Shown here piece after piece: positions 1-7,373 of a stretch of 47,229 nucleotides of DNA. Numbering within the stretch: position 1 is the first letter of the stretch; each line of letters begins with the position of its first letter. Location of the stretch: assembly GCF_015521605.1 (NCBI RefSeq), contig NZ_WANV01000032.1, positions 1 through 47,229 of the forward strand, in the 5' to 3' direction. The stretch comes from Thermococcus sp. (GTDB taxonomy: Archaea; Methanobacteriota_B; Thermococci; Thermococcales; Thermococcaceae). The notes beneath the pieces are model-generated. The model saw only the letters and a program-made list of their open reading frames with translations. It was not told the origin of the DNA and did no database searches. The translations under genes were made by a program, and so were the position numbers.

Positions 1-689
1 CCGTAGATGTGCACCTCCCACCTTTCGCCGAACTCGCTCCCCTCGTCTATTCTTATGACGGTTGGCTTGTAGGTTACCTTCTCACCCGTTACGGGGTTCA
101 TGAGGAACTCAGGATGGATGTACTGCCCCATCAGGCTCTCGTTCTTGAAGTGGAGCGTTATGGCGAGGTTTTTTCCGGGGTCGGTCGAGGAGGTCAGCAC
201 GGAGACCCATTCGATGGTATCCTTCTCCCCTGGGACGCTCGCCATCGAGCTCAGAGGCCCGGTGTAGGTCATGTTGGGCATCTTAATCGGCATCAGCTTG
301 AGAACCGGCTGGAGGGTTATGTTGAGAACTACATCGTCGGGCAGTGAGAACCCGGGACCGCTCCCTTCGTTGGTCTCGTTCGCCTCGCAGCCGGAATCTT
401 CGTCCATATCCGCTGTGCACAGTACGTTCCCGTCCTCGTCGAACTGGACGCTCCCGCTGGCAGGTGGGCTTCCGGTGGAAGTTCCGGTGTCGGTTTCGGT
501 TGCTGTTTCAGTCGGAGCTCCCGTGTTGGTGGGAGTGGTTTCCGTCTGGTAAGATGTTGACTCGGCTGAAGTTGGAGTGGTGTTCTGAACGGATTTTGTC
601 CCGGTCGGGGAACCATCCCCAATACACCCGCTCAGAAAAACAAGCAGGCTCAGTGCAACGAGGAGCAATAACCTGGAACGTCTTTTCAT
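1..689 (-). CDS. Secreted lipoprotein of unknown function (3' end outside window)
   Basis: An open frame runs from an ATG at 689 to the window edge without a stop, so the C-terminus is missing. The first 22 residues form a lipoprotein signal: basic MKRRSR, a Leu/Val-rich core and lipobox LSGC, so the mature protein should be anchored by a lipid on Cys22 outside the membrane. A Thr/Ser/Pro-rich linker (about residues 25-75) follows, typical of glycosylated surface spacers in Thermococcales. Then comes an acidic stretch with two cysteines (LCTADMDEDSGCEAN) and a folded domain with N-glycosylation sequons. GGAGGT lies 8 nt before the start. A TATA-like ATTTAAG on the minus strand lies near 773-785. 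I recognise no family. The gene diverges from the ABC transporter at 860. Confidence 0.85.
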   Translation of the reverse strand, partial: MKRRSRLLLLVALSLLVFLSGCIGDGSPTGTKSVQNTTPTSAESTSYQTETTPTNTGAPTETATETDTGTSTGSPPASGSVQFDEDGNVLCTADMDEDSGCEANETNEGSGPGFSLPDDVVLNITLQPVLKLMPIKMPNMTYTGPLSSMASVPGEKDTIEWVSVLTSSTDPGKNLAITLHFKNESLMGQYIHPEFLMNPVTGEKVTYKPTVIRIDEGSEFGERWEVHIY

Positions 690-823
690 ACCTATACCTC
701 CAAATCCAACCCAGAGCCAGAAAAGGAAATTGGAAGGCATACTGGAGTTTGGATTTTACCCAATTCTGTACCTTATTTTATTTAAGAGTTTCTCCTGTGC
801 GAAGTCACTCAAAGGATAAAGTT

Positions 824-831
824 TATTAATC
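824..831 (+). promoter_or_regulatory. Promoter (TATA box) of the ABC-2 transporter operon
   Basis: TTTATTAA preceded by the purine-rich BRE-like AAAG lies about 29 nt before the ATG at 860. This predicts a very short leader. GGTGG just before the start is the ribosome site. Confidence 0.5.
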
Positions 832-859
832 AACTCTGATTATTACAAGCGGTGGTAGA

Positions 860-1621
860 ATGATTGAGGTCGAGAACCTCATCAAGAACTTTGGCTCAAC
901 TAAGGCCGTAAGGGGGATAACGTTCACCGTCAATGACGGCGAGATTTATGGCCTCCTCGGCCCCAACGGGAGCGGAAAGAGCACCACCATGAAAATCCTT
1001 TCTGGAATAATGAAGCCCACATCGGGCAGGGTCGTTGTTAACGGTATCGACGTGAGCAGGGACGCCCTGGGGGTGAGGAGGATAGTCGGCTACGTCCCCG
1101 AAACGCCGGTTCTCTACGAGAGCCTCACCCCGGTTGAGTTCTTCAACTTCGTGGGGAGCGTGAGGAGAGTTCCAAAAGAGGATCTTCAGGAACGCGTGGA
1201 GACCTTTGTCAGGGCATTCGGGATAGAGAAGTACCTTGGCGAGATGATAGGCTCGCTCAGCTTCGGAACCAAGCAGAAGGTCTCCCTCATCTCCGCCATG
1301 CTCCACGACCCGGAGGTTCTCATCCTGGATGAGGCCATGAACGGTCTCGACCCAAAGAGTGCAAGAATTTTGCGTGAGCTTTTGCTTCAGTTTCGGGAGG
1401 AGGGCAGGAGCATAGTCTTCTCCACCCACGTCCTGGCCCTGGCCGAGACCATATGCGACCGCGTTGGAGTCATCTACAACGGCGAGATAATCGCGGAGGG
1501 AACCGTGGAGCAGCTCAAGGAGTTTGCCCACGAAGAGAGCCTTGAGGATGTCTTCCTGAAGCTCACCGAGAGCCAGGACGAGGTGGCTGGGATAGTCAGG
1601 GCGCTTAAAGAGGCCCTTTAG
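860..1621 (+). CDS. ABC transporter ATP-binding protein (ABC-2 type exporter)
   Basis: This 253-residue cytoplasmic ATPase would power the membrane protein encoded 9 nt downstream. Walker A (GPNGSGKST) lies near residues 34-42, Walker B (VLILDEAMNGLDP) near 153-165 and the H-loop (STH) near 188-190. The ABC signature is LSFGTKQK instead of the usual LSGGQ, which is common in the CcmA/NatA/DrrA-like group that works with ABC-2 permeases. The C-terminal part (EESLEDVFLKL) is the usual end of this group. Start at 860 is supported by GGTGG at short spacing and a TATA box upstream. The substrate cannot be told from sequence; drug, lipid or polysaccharide export are all possible. Confidence 0.93.
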   Translation: MIEVENLIKNFGSTKAVRGITFTVNDGEIYGLLGPNGSGKSTTMKILSGIMKPTSGRVVVNGIDVSRDALGVRRIVGYVPETPVLYESLTPVEFFNFVGSVRRVPKEDLQERVETFVRAFGIEKYLGEMIGSLSFGTKQKVSLISAMLHDPEVLILDEAMNGLDPKSARILRELLLQFREEGRSIVFSTHVLALAETICDRVGVIYNGEIIAEGTVEQLKEFAHEESLEDVFLKLTESQDEVAGIVRALKEAL

Positions 1622-1630
1622 GGTGGGAGC

Positions 1631-3094
1631 ATGTTCGAGATAGTCAGGATACTTTACAGGGAGCTCCACTACAGGCGTTTGAGGAGCAACCCCCAGATAG
1701 CGGCAGACCCAGAAAAGTTCAGGAAGCAGCTGAGGAGCACGGGCGATATAAAGAGGGGCATGGCGATTCAGTCAGTTGCGTTCCTGTTCTTCGGGATTAT
1801 GATGGCCGGCGCGGTGATGGCGGCGGAGGATGAGACCCGGGCGGCGGTGGTATTCGCCACCTACGCCCTTCTCCCCTTCGTCATGGCGCTCTATACGACG
1901 ACGGTAAACGCATCCTACGCGGTCTCGATGGGAATCTTTGAACCCCTCAGACCGCTCCCCCTGAAGACGAGTTCCATCTACCTCAGCGTACTCCTGGCTA
2001 TCGATAACGTTCCCGCGGTCGTTGCACTCCTACCTGCGGTTATTGTCATGACAGTAAAATATGGGGTCTTGGGGGTACTCGGCCTGTTCTGGATACTCAC
2101 AGGGGCTTTCCTCGGCCACGTCCTCGGGCTGGTAGTTTTCACGTTCTTTGGCTCTGCCAGCGTTGGTGGCAGGTTCTCGAAGCTCAAGACCCTCGCCAGA
2201 ACCCTAGGGGTTATCCTGTTCATCAGCATGTTCTATGCCATCAACTATGTCCAGCAATACGTCAACGAGCACTACGAGGAGATTCTGCCCTTCTTCTCGA
2301 AGTACTCGGTGGCCTATCCTTTCTCTGTGGCTTCGATAACAGAGCCTCTCCATTCCCTCCTGCTCATCCTGGGCTATCTCGCGGTTCTCGTTCCCCTCTA
2401 CCGGTTTATCCTCGGAAGGCTGTGGCGCAGAATGGAGGAGGGTGTGACAGTCTCCCGCACGAGAATCCTGAGATTTAAGGCGGAGACCCACCATCCCGTC
2501 CTGGCGCTTGCACTCAAGGATTTGAGGATAGCCTTTAGAAGGAGTGCGCTGCTCGTCGGCCTGATCTTCCCTCTCTTCATAATTCTGCCCAGTGCCATCG
2601 GCATTCTTACGTCCGGGAAGGTCGAAAACTGGGCGGTTGCATCGGTTCTCCTAATGATAGCCTGGGTGGCCTCGGTGGGAATCGACACGGTGCTAAAAAT
2701 AGACGGCCAGGAGTTCGAATTCCTGCGGAGTCTTCCCATAACGGTTGGCCAGTTCGTCAGGGCAAAGCTCCTCGTTATGAACGCAGTCCCCGTAACCGCC
2801 GGCGTTGGTCTGGTTTTGATAACCTCTTACCTCGATGCCAGCCTTCTCATCCTGCTGCCCGCTGCCTTGCTCCTTCCCTTCCTCACCTCATCGATAGCGA
2901 TGGCCTTCTTCTATCACGGCGAGGACGAGTTGGCGGTTCCTGAGACTGACTTCGGGCACGTCCTTGCACTCATGGTGATAAACGGGATTGCGCTTGGAGT
3001 GGTCGCGGGCCTGTGGTATTTTATGGGATACCCCTACGCGCTCGCCCTTACGCTCCTCGGGGTTCTGATGGTCCAGAAATCCCTCAGCAGGTGA
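1631..3094 (+). CDS. ABC-2 type permease, membrane subunit
   Basis: This 487-residue integral membrane protein has about 11-12 hydrophobic segments in two similar blocks (roughly residues 40-250 and 285-480), split by a cytoplasmic linker containing basic and acidic residues near 255-280. It follows the ATPase gene after 9 nt with its own GGTGGGAG ribosome site, so the two are surely co-transcribed and form one transporter. No soluble domain is present. I cannot assign a substrate. The last 11 nt overlap the convergent gene on the other strand. Confidence 0.88.
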   Translation: MFEIVRILYRELHYRRLRSNPQIAADPEKFRKQLRSTGDIKRGMAIQSVAFLFFGIMMAGAVMAAEDETRAAVVFATYALLPFVMALYTTTVNASYAVSMGIFEPLRPLPLKTSSIYLSVLLAIDNVPAVVALLPAVIVMTVKYGVLGVLGLFWILTGAFLGHVLGLVVFTFFGSASVGGRFSKLKTLARTLGVILFISMFYAINYVQQYVNEHYEEILPFFSKYSVAYPFSVASITEPLHSLLLILGYLAVLVPLYRFILGRLWRRMEEGVTVSRTRILRFKAETHHPVLALALKDLRIAFRRSALLVGLIFPLFIILPSAIGILTSGKVENWAVASVLLMIAWVASVGIDTVLKIDGQEFEFLRSLPITVGQFVRAKLLVMNAVPVTAGVGLVLITSYLDASLLILLPAALLLPFLTSSIAMAFFYHGEDELAVPETDFGHVLALMVINGIALGVVAGLWYFMGYPYALALTLLGVLMVQKSLSR

Positions 3095-3440
3095 TGTGGA
3101 ATATCGCAAGGACTTTCCTTCTTCCCCGGAGGTCGTTGAAGAGTTCGACTGCCTCACCGGTCGGCTTTTCGATGACCTCTTTGTTTGCCACCAGCTCCCC
3201 GCTCTCTGGGAGGAGCGAGAGCTTCCCCCAGGCGCCGGTTCCGACTATCAAAACATCGAACTCCTCCGTGAGGTACTCCCTCAGCTCATCCGGGTCGAGC
3301 TTATGGCTCGTGCCGTGCTTCCTCTTGCTGAGCCACTTCTTGCGCTCCCCCACCTTTCCGCTCGGATATATCACGATGTCGCCCTCGTAGACCTTACCAT
3401 CCACGAGTATCCTGCCGAATCCGGGAAACTCTACCCTCAT
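3084..3440 (-). CDS. Mth938/NDUFAF3-like domain protein (DUF498)
   Basis: This 118-residue soluble protein matches the Mth938-domain family by its N-terminal FPGFGRILVDGKVYEGDIVIYPSG, the central EEFDVLIVGTG and the C-terminal GRRKVLAIFHITC, where archaeal members end in a similar strand. Eukaryotic relatives assist respiratory complex I assembly; archaeal functions are not established. It starts 4 nt after the stop of the Nudix gene, so the two form an operon. Its 3' end overlaps the transporter permease gene tail to tail by 11 nt. Confidence 0.85.
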   Translation of the reverse strand: MRVEFPGFGRILVDGKVYEGDIVIYPSGKVGERKKWLSKRKHGTSHKLDPDELREYLTEEFDVLIVGTGAWGKLSLLPESGELVANKEVIEKPTGEAVELFNDLRGRRKVLAIFHITC

Positions 3441-3444
3441 GGTA

Positions 3445-3954
3445 TCACCTCGGGCTCAGGGCGTCCCTCAGAATCTTCCCGTGGTCGAAGGCGAGCGGCA
3501 GTTTGAGCGCCTCCTCAACTGGAACGACATGAACCTCCCCCGCATCATCCCCGGCCCTGAGTTCTCCGGAACCAATGGCCAGGAAGGCTGCCGTTACGGT
3601 GTGTCCCCTTGGGTCGCGCTTCGGGTCGGAGTAAATGCCGACGAGCTTGATGAGCCTCACGTCGAGGCCGGTCTCCTCCCTCGCCTCCCTTCTGGCGGCG
3701 TCCTCAACGGCCTCACCGTACTCGACGAAGCCGCCGGGCAGGGCGTAGTGGCCCTTAAACGGCTCGTGCTTCCGCTTTATCAGAACGACGCCGTTGTTGT
3801 GGATGATGACGATGTCTACGGTAAGGCCTATGCACCTGTGCATCTCGACCGTTAGTTCTGGATGCCTCTCCCTGAGAAAGTCCCTAAGCTCCTCCCTTAC
3901 GGGGGATGTATCGTAGCCCTTCGGGGCCTTTACGAGCAGAACGTAGCGGTCCAT
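3445..3954 (-). CDS. Nudix hydrolase (ADP-ribose pyrophosphatase-like)
   Basis: This 169-residue enzyme carries a complete Nudix box near residues 75-97: a GG, then E at +6, and REAREETG, the metal-binding signature GX5EX7REUXEEXGU. It also has SDPKRDPRGHTVTAAFLA, the segment typical of ADP-ribose or (deoxy)nucleotide-sugar hydrolases. The N-terminal 40 residues are an extra region not belonging to the catalytic fold. The start is supported by GAGGTGGTG. The likely activity is hydrolysis of an NDP-X compound to NMP and P-X; the exact substrate is unknown. Confidence 0.9.
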   Translation of the reverse strand: MDRYVLLVKAPKGYDTSPVREELRDFLRERHPELTVEMHRCIGLTVDIVIIHNNGVVLIKRKHEPFKGHYALPGGFVEYGEAVEDAARREAREETGLDVRLIKLVGIYSDPKRDPRGHTVTAAFLAIGSGELRAGDDAGEVHVVPVEEALKLPLAFDHGKILRDALSPR

Positions 3955-4017
3955 AACACCACCTCAGGGAAGTCCCTTCTCATCATCTTCAGCATGCTGA
4001 CGTTTCATCATCGGCGG

Positions 4018-4872
4018 TTATAGTTGTTCCCATGGATTTATATCGTTAAGCTTCTCGACCTTGACGCTCACCGCCAGCTCGTTCACGTCTTCCATGGAGA
4101 AGGAGAAGCTTCTGTGCTTCAGGAAGAGGGCGGTGAATGCGTTCGCCCTCTTCAGCGCCTGGATGAAGGGGCACTGGGAATAAAAGCTCACAAAGCCCGC
4201 GAGAAAAACGTCTCCGGCGCCGGTTGATTCTTCTACATCGACCTCCACGGGTCTGTATGTGTACCCCTTTCCCCTGAGGTATGCGAAACCCGGCTGTGCC
4301 CCGTTGGTTACCAGCAGGACCTCGGCGTCCCCCGGCCCAAAGTTCCTCAGGTAGCCAATCTCCGCGAGATCGGCATGTAGCACCTTCAGGCCGTCGAGGA
4401 AGGAGGCGTCTATCTCGATAAGCCTGACCTTTCCTGGCCTGGGGCTTCGTATGAACCCCTGAACATCGGCGGCGACGAAGGGGCTTCTCGTCTTCGCCTC
4501 CTCTACGGTTTCGGGCGGTATCTCGCCGGCCACAGGGTTGAGGACTATCATGTCGTACCTCCCCTTGGGAAGTTCTGTTATCCTCTCGGCAACTGACAGG
4601 AGGCTCAGCTCCCTCCGGTTGGCATCGAGGTAGCGGAGCTCGTAGGCGGTGCTCTTTTCGGAGGGTATTATCCGGAGCTTTATCCCGAGGGCCCTCAGCT
4701 CGTCGAGCCACCCGTCCGGAAAGTCTTCACCGACGCTCGTCAGAACCTCAACGTCGCAGAAATTTGAGAGGGCTATTGCCGAGTAGTACGCTCCCCCTCC
4801 TATCCTGGTCTCGAATTTCGAACCCTTCACAATTGTGTCGACGACGAGATGTCCGACCAGAAGGCACTTCAT
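4018..4872 (-). CDS. PfkB/ribokinase-family kinase, probable myo-inositol 3-kinase
   Basis: This 284-residue kinase has the ribokinase-fold N-terminal glycine pair (IGGGAYYSAIALS) and the C-terminal catalytic signature ESTGAGDVFLAGF, in which the Asp is the catalytic base. The protein is short for the family. Known (from memory): its counterpart at the same position upstream of gar1 and tfb in T. kodakarensis, TK2285, was shown to phosphorylate myo-inositol to the 3-phosphate. Inference: this copy does the same, on the basis of synteny and overall sequence style. The promoter is divergent from gar1; TTTTTATTTAAG on the minus strand lies near 4907-4919. Any other sugar or nucleoside substrate is possible without testing. 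Confidence 0.85.
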   Translation of the reverse strand: MKCLLVGHLVVDTIVKGSKFETRIGGGAYYSAIALSNFCDVEVLTSVGEDFPDGWLDELRALGIKLRIIPSEKSTAYELRYLDANRRELSLLSVAERITELPKGRYDMIVLNPVAGEIPPETVEEAKTRSPFVAADVQGFIRSPRPGKVRLIEIDASFLDGLKVLHADLAEIGYLRNFGPGDAEVLLVTNGAQPGFAYLRGKGYTYRPVEVDVEESTGAGDVFLAGFVSFYSQCPFIQALKRANAFTALFLKHRSFSFSMEDVNELAVSVKVEKLNDINPWEQL

Positions 4873-4940
4873 TTTAACCGACCTAATCTTCTGTTTTAGA
4901 GGCCACTTAAATAAAAACCTTTTGGAAATTTTGCGAAAAG

Positions 4941-4948
4941 TTTATAAA
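4941..4948 (+). promoter_or_regulatory. Promoter (BRE/TATA) of the gar1-tfb operon
   Basis: CGAAAAG followed by TTTATAAA is a near-consensus archaeal BRE/TATA. Transcription should begin near 4968-4973. A second BRE/TATA-like copy (CGAAAAG CTTAAAA, 4957-4970) follows 22 nt later and would give a nearly leaderless message for the ATG at 4996. Confidence 0.6.
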
Positions 4949-4995
4949 GTCAAAATCGAAAAGCTTAAAAGGATATGTCCTTTTGGGGTGGGGCT

Positions 4996-5307
4996 ATGAG
5001 GCGCCTGGGCAAAGTTTCTCACTACGCAAAGCAGGGGTTCCTTATTCTGCGCACTGACTGGGTTCCTTCGCTCAACGACCCGGTGGTTGACAAGAAGCTC
5101 ACCGTGGTTGGGGTAGTGAAGGATGTCTTCGGGCCAGTTAGCAGGCCGTACGTTGCGGTCAAGCCCAGGGTAAAGAATCCCGAGGGCTACATCGGGGCTC
5201 TGCTCTACGTTGATACAAAACGCAGGAAGTCAAAGCCGGGGAAGTCCGGCAGAAAACGCACCAAGGGCGGAAAGGCTAGACGCCCTGCCCCCAGAAAGAG
5301 GGGGTGA
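4996..5307 (+). CDS. gar1: H/ACA RNP component Gar1
   Basis: This 103-residue protein begins MRRLGKVSHYAKQGFLILRTDW, very close to Pyrococcus Gar1 as I remember it. The six-stranded barrel (residues about 1-72) holds LTVVGVVKDVFGPVSRPYVAVKP, where Gar1 contacts the Cbf5 thumb in box H/ACA pseudouridylation particles. The C-terminus is a Lys/Arg/Gly-rich tail. An ATG 21 nt upstream (4975) is in frame, but homologues begin at MxRLGK and GGGGTGGGG sits just before 4996, so I use 4996. The gene is followed after 6 nt by tfb. Confidence 0.92.
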   Translation: MRRLGKVSHYAKQGFLILRTDWVPSLNDPVVDKKLTVVGVVKDVFGPVSRPYVAVKPRVKNPEGYIGALLYVDTKRRKSKPGKSGRKRTKGGKARRPAPRKRG

Positions 5308-5313
5308 GAGCTT

Positions 5314-6225
5314 TTGGCTGATAAGAATATTTGTCCGGTCTGTGGCTCCGATAAGCTGTTTTATGACCCGCGGAGGGGGGAGATTGTCTGTTCTGTCTGC
5401 GGTTACGTCGTTCAGCAGAACGTCATCGATGAGGGTCCCGAGTGGCGCGCCTTCGATCCCGACCAGAGGGCAAAGCGCGCCAGAACCGGTGCACCCATGA
5501 CCCTGATGATCCACGATAAGGGCCTCTCCACGGACATAGACTGGCGCGATAGGGATATACACGGCAACCAGATAACCGGGATGTACAGGACGAAGATGAG
5601 AAGGCTTAGAATGTGGCAGCGCAGGATGAGGATAAACGACGCCGCCGAGAGGAACCTCGCCTTCGCCCTCAGTGAGCTTGACAGGATGGCCGCCCAGATG
5701 ATGCTGCCGAGGCGCGTCAAAGAGGTGGCCGCTTCCCTGTACAGGAAGGCGGTCATGAAGAAGCTCATCCGCGGAAGGTCGATAGAGGGCATGGTCTCCG
5801 CGGCTCTATACGCGGCCTGCCGTATGGAGGGCATCCCAAGGACGCTCGACGAGATTGCGGCCGTTTCTAAGGTAACCAAGAAGGAAATCGGGAGGAGCTA
5901 CCGCTTCCTCGCGAGGGGCCTTGGTCTGAACCTCAGGCCGACCAGCCCGATAGAGTACGTTGACAGATTCGGCGATGCACTCGGTGTAAGCCAGAGGACG
6001 AAGAAGCGCGCCAAGGAGATACTTCAGGAGGCCATCAAGAGGGGCATCACGAGCGGAAAGGGTCCGACGGGACTGGCCGCCGCTGCGCTGTACGTCGCCT
6101 CGCTTTTGGAGGGGGAGAAGAAGACCCAGCGTGAGGTGGCGGAGGTAGCCCATGTAACCGAGGTCACGGTGAGGAACAGGTATAAAGAACTCGTCGAGAA
6201 GCTCGGCATAAACGTTCCAATATGA
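5314..6225 (+). CDS. tfb: Transcription initiation factor B (TFB)
   Basis: TFB recognises BRE, bridges TBP and RNA polymerase and sets the start site. The 303-residue protein has a zinc ribbon (CPVC at 7-10, CSVC at 26-29), the B-reader/linker (about 40-105) and two cyclin repeats (about 110-195 and 205-300). The second ends in the BRE-binding helix-turn-helix ([19 protein letters not shown]). The start is TTG, with GGGGTGAGAG directly before it. In T. kodakarensis the tfb copy between gar1 and the histone gene is TFB2 (from memory, TK2287), so this may be one of two TFBs in the genome. It is co-transcribed with gar1. Confidence 0.96.
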   Translation: MADKNICPVCGSDKLFYDPRRGEIVCSVCGYVVQQNVIDEGPEWRAFDPDQRAKRARTGAPMTLMIHDKGLSTDIDWRDRDIHGNQITGMYRTKMRRLRMWQRRMRINDAAERNLAFALSELDRMAAQMMLPRRVKEVAASLYRKAVMKKLIRGRSIEGMVSAALYAACRMEGIPRTLDEIAAVSKVTKKEIGRSYRFLARGLGLNLRPTSPIEYVDRFGDALGVSQRTKKRAKEILQEAIKRGITSGKGPTGLAAAALYVASLLEGEKKTQREVAEVAHVTEVTVRNRYKELVEKLGINVPI

Positions 6226-6228
6226 GGG

Positions 6229-6729
6229 ATGCCCTTGCTGATAGCGGTAACGGGCGATACACATCACGGCGACAAGACAAAGAACCTCCCCTCCCTTCTT
6301 TTCGAACACCTTGGGGGTAAAAAGCCGGATTTGATACTCCACACGGGCGATGTCACCTCCCACGAACTCCTGGAAAGGCTTGAGGATTTTGCACCGGTCG
6401 TAGCCGTCAGGGGAAACGCCGACCATCTCAGACTCCCTGAGGAAGAGGTCGTCGAGGTGGGAGGCGTTAGGATCGGCCTCCTCCACGGCCATCAGTTTTT
6501 CTCGCTCAACGCCCAGTTTTTAGCGCTCAAGGCACTGGACATGGGCGTAAGCGTTCTGATATTCGGACACACGCACCGTTTCTACCACGATACCTACTCG
6601 ATTCACGGTGAAAGCGTGGTTCTTCTCAATCCCGGTTCCCCGACGTTTCCCAGAATGGACTCGCCCGGTTTTGCGTTTCTGGAGATCAACGGCGAGAGCG
6701 TTAGGGTGAATAGGATACGTTTCTGGTGA
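6229..6729 (+). CDS. Metallophosphoesterase (YfcE/MJ0936-type phosphodiesterase)
   Basis: This 166-residue calcineurin-like enzyme has the metal-binding motifs in order: GDTHHGD, LILHTGDVT, VRGNADH (GNxD), LLHGH and FGHTH. These predict a binuclear metal centre that hydrolyses phosphodiesters or phosphomonoesters. It follows tfb by 3 nt. The ATG at 6229 lacks a good ribosome site; GAGGGATG is better placed for a TTG at 6235 (MLIAVTGD), so the true start may be two codons later. The physiological substrate is unknown. Confidence 0.9.
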   Translation: MPLLIAVTGDTHHGDKTKNLPSLLFEHLGGKKPDLILHTGDVTSHELLERLEDFAPVVAVRGNADHLRLPEEEVVEVGGVRIGLLHGHQFFSLNAQFLALKALDMGVSVLIFGHTHRFYHDTYSIHGESVVLLNPGSPTFPRMDSPGFAFLEINGESVRVNRIRFW

Positions 6730-6777
6730 AGTGTCAAAACTCGCAGAAAAGCAGAAAATGGTGGAAAAGAAAGGCCA

Positions 6778-6981
6778 TCAGCTCTTGATAGCGAGCTTGA
6801 TGTCCTCGGCCTTGACGGTCTTCCTGCCGGCGTGGTGGGCGAGGTCGACCGCCTTCTTGGCGATCTCCATGGCCTTCTCCTCAAGGTGCTCGGCCAGGAG
6901 CTTGGCGGCGTCCTCGCTGACGCGGGCGGCGCCGGCCTTCCTTATCAACCTGTCAACTGGGGCAATCGGCAACTCAGCCAT
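6778..6981 (-). CDS. Archaeal histone
   Basis: This 67-residue histone fold (about residues 3-66) has the typical start [20 protein letters not shown] and the paired-helix end ([17 protein letters not shown]). The dimers wrap DNA into archaeal chromatin. By position next to rbcL it corresponds to histone B of T. kodakarensis (HpkB). The strong promoter (TATA at 7043-7052) and GGAGGT ribosome site fit an abundant protein. The 3' end faces the phosphoesterase gene with 48 nt between them. Confidence 0.96.
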   Translation of the reverse strand: MAELPIAPVDRLIRKAGAARVSEDAAKLLAEHLEEKAMEIAKKAVDLAHHAGRKTVKAEDIKLAIKS

Positions 6982-7042
6982 TTTCCCAACCTCCTAAACG
7001 TTGTTTTGCAGGTATCTGCGTTCTATTCTAAGAACAAAGGTC

Positions 7043-7052
7043 TATATAAACC
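7043..7052 (-). promoter_or_regulatory. Histone promoter
   Basis: Read on the minus strand, CGAAAGGTTTATATAGA is a close match to BRE plus TATA. It lies about 62 nt before the histone ATG, so the message would have a leader of roughly 35 nt carrying GGAGGT. Confidence 0.7.
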
Positions 7053-7324
7053 TTTCGGAAACCGGGCTCTCTGGAGGCGATAATCGGCCATTTTCGGGTG
7101 AGTTGTTGAGAAATTTGGCATCCTTAGGCTGCTGACTTATAAACAGCCCAATGCTAACCCGAGGGCGAAGTTTTGAAAAAGCTTATTTGCCCCTGAAATC
7201 GTGTTTATCGGCCGGACACGGCTTCAATTTTTAAAAGGGGGGCAGGAGTTTGGAGCGCTGGAGCTGGAAAAGTGTCTCCAATCGCCACATAAAGCCATGA
7301 ATGTACCAATTATGTACCGTAGCC

Positions 7325-7332
7325 TTTTTATA
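7325..7332 (+). promoter_or_regulatory. rbcL promoter and strong ribosome site
   Basis: TTTTTATA at 7325-7332 is the last TATA-like box before rbcL. Transcription should start near 7354-7357. AAGGAGGTGA at 7360-7369 is a full-length Shine-Dalgarno sequence 4 nt before the ATG at 7374. Confidence 0.6.
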
Positions 7333-7373
7333 GGGATTGATGCGATATCAGAATTTACCAAGGAGGTGAAAGC

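Larger units (their letters stand above)
6982..7373. other. Intergenic region between histone and rbcL (392 bp)
   Basis: The right 310 bp hold no convincing protein gene. They contain several TATA-like runs (7136-7144, 7172-7180, 7227-7236), a weak hairpin (TTGGAG 7250-7255 with CTCCAA 7276-7281), two 7-bp direct repeats ATGTACC at 7301 and 7312, and the rbcL promoter. The length and the multiple TATA-like boxes leave room for a small RNA, but none can be proven. Confidence 0.5.

Noticed and set aside
896-1669. 257-codon frame antisense to the ABC ATPase
   Set aside because: It is the mirror of a gene with complete ABC motifs; no promoter or family likeness.
4046-4711. 221-codon minus frame within the inositol-kinase-like gene
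   Set aside because: Arg/Gly-rich shadow of the real frame on the same strand; the PfkB signatures lie in the other frame.
7241-7289. H/ACA guide RNA
   Set aside because: A hairpin and ACA are present, but no convincing pocket or K-turn; left as a weak observation only.
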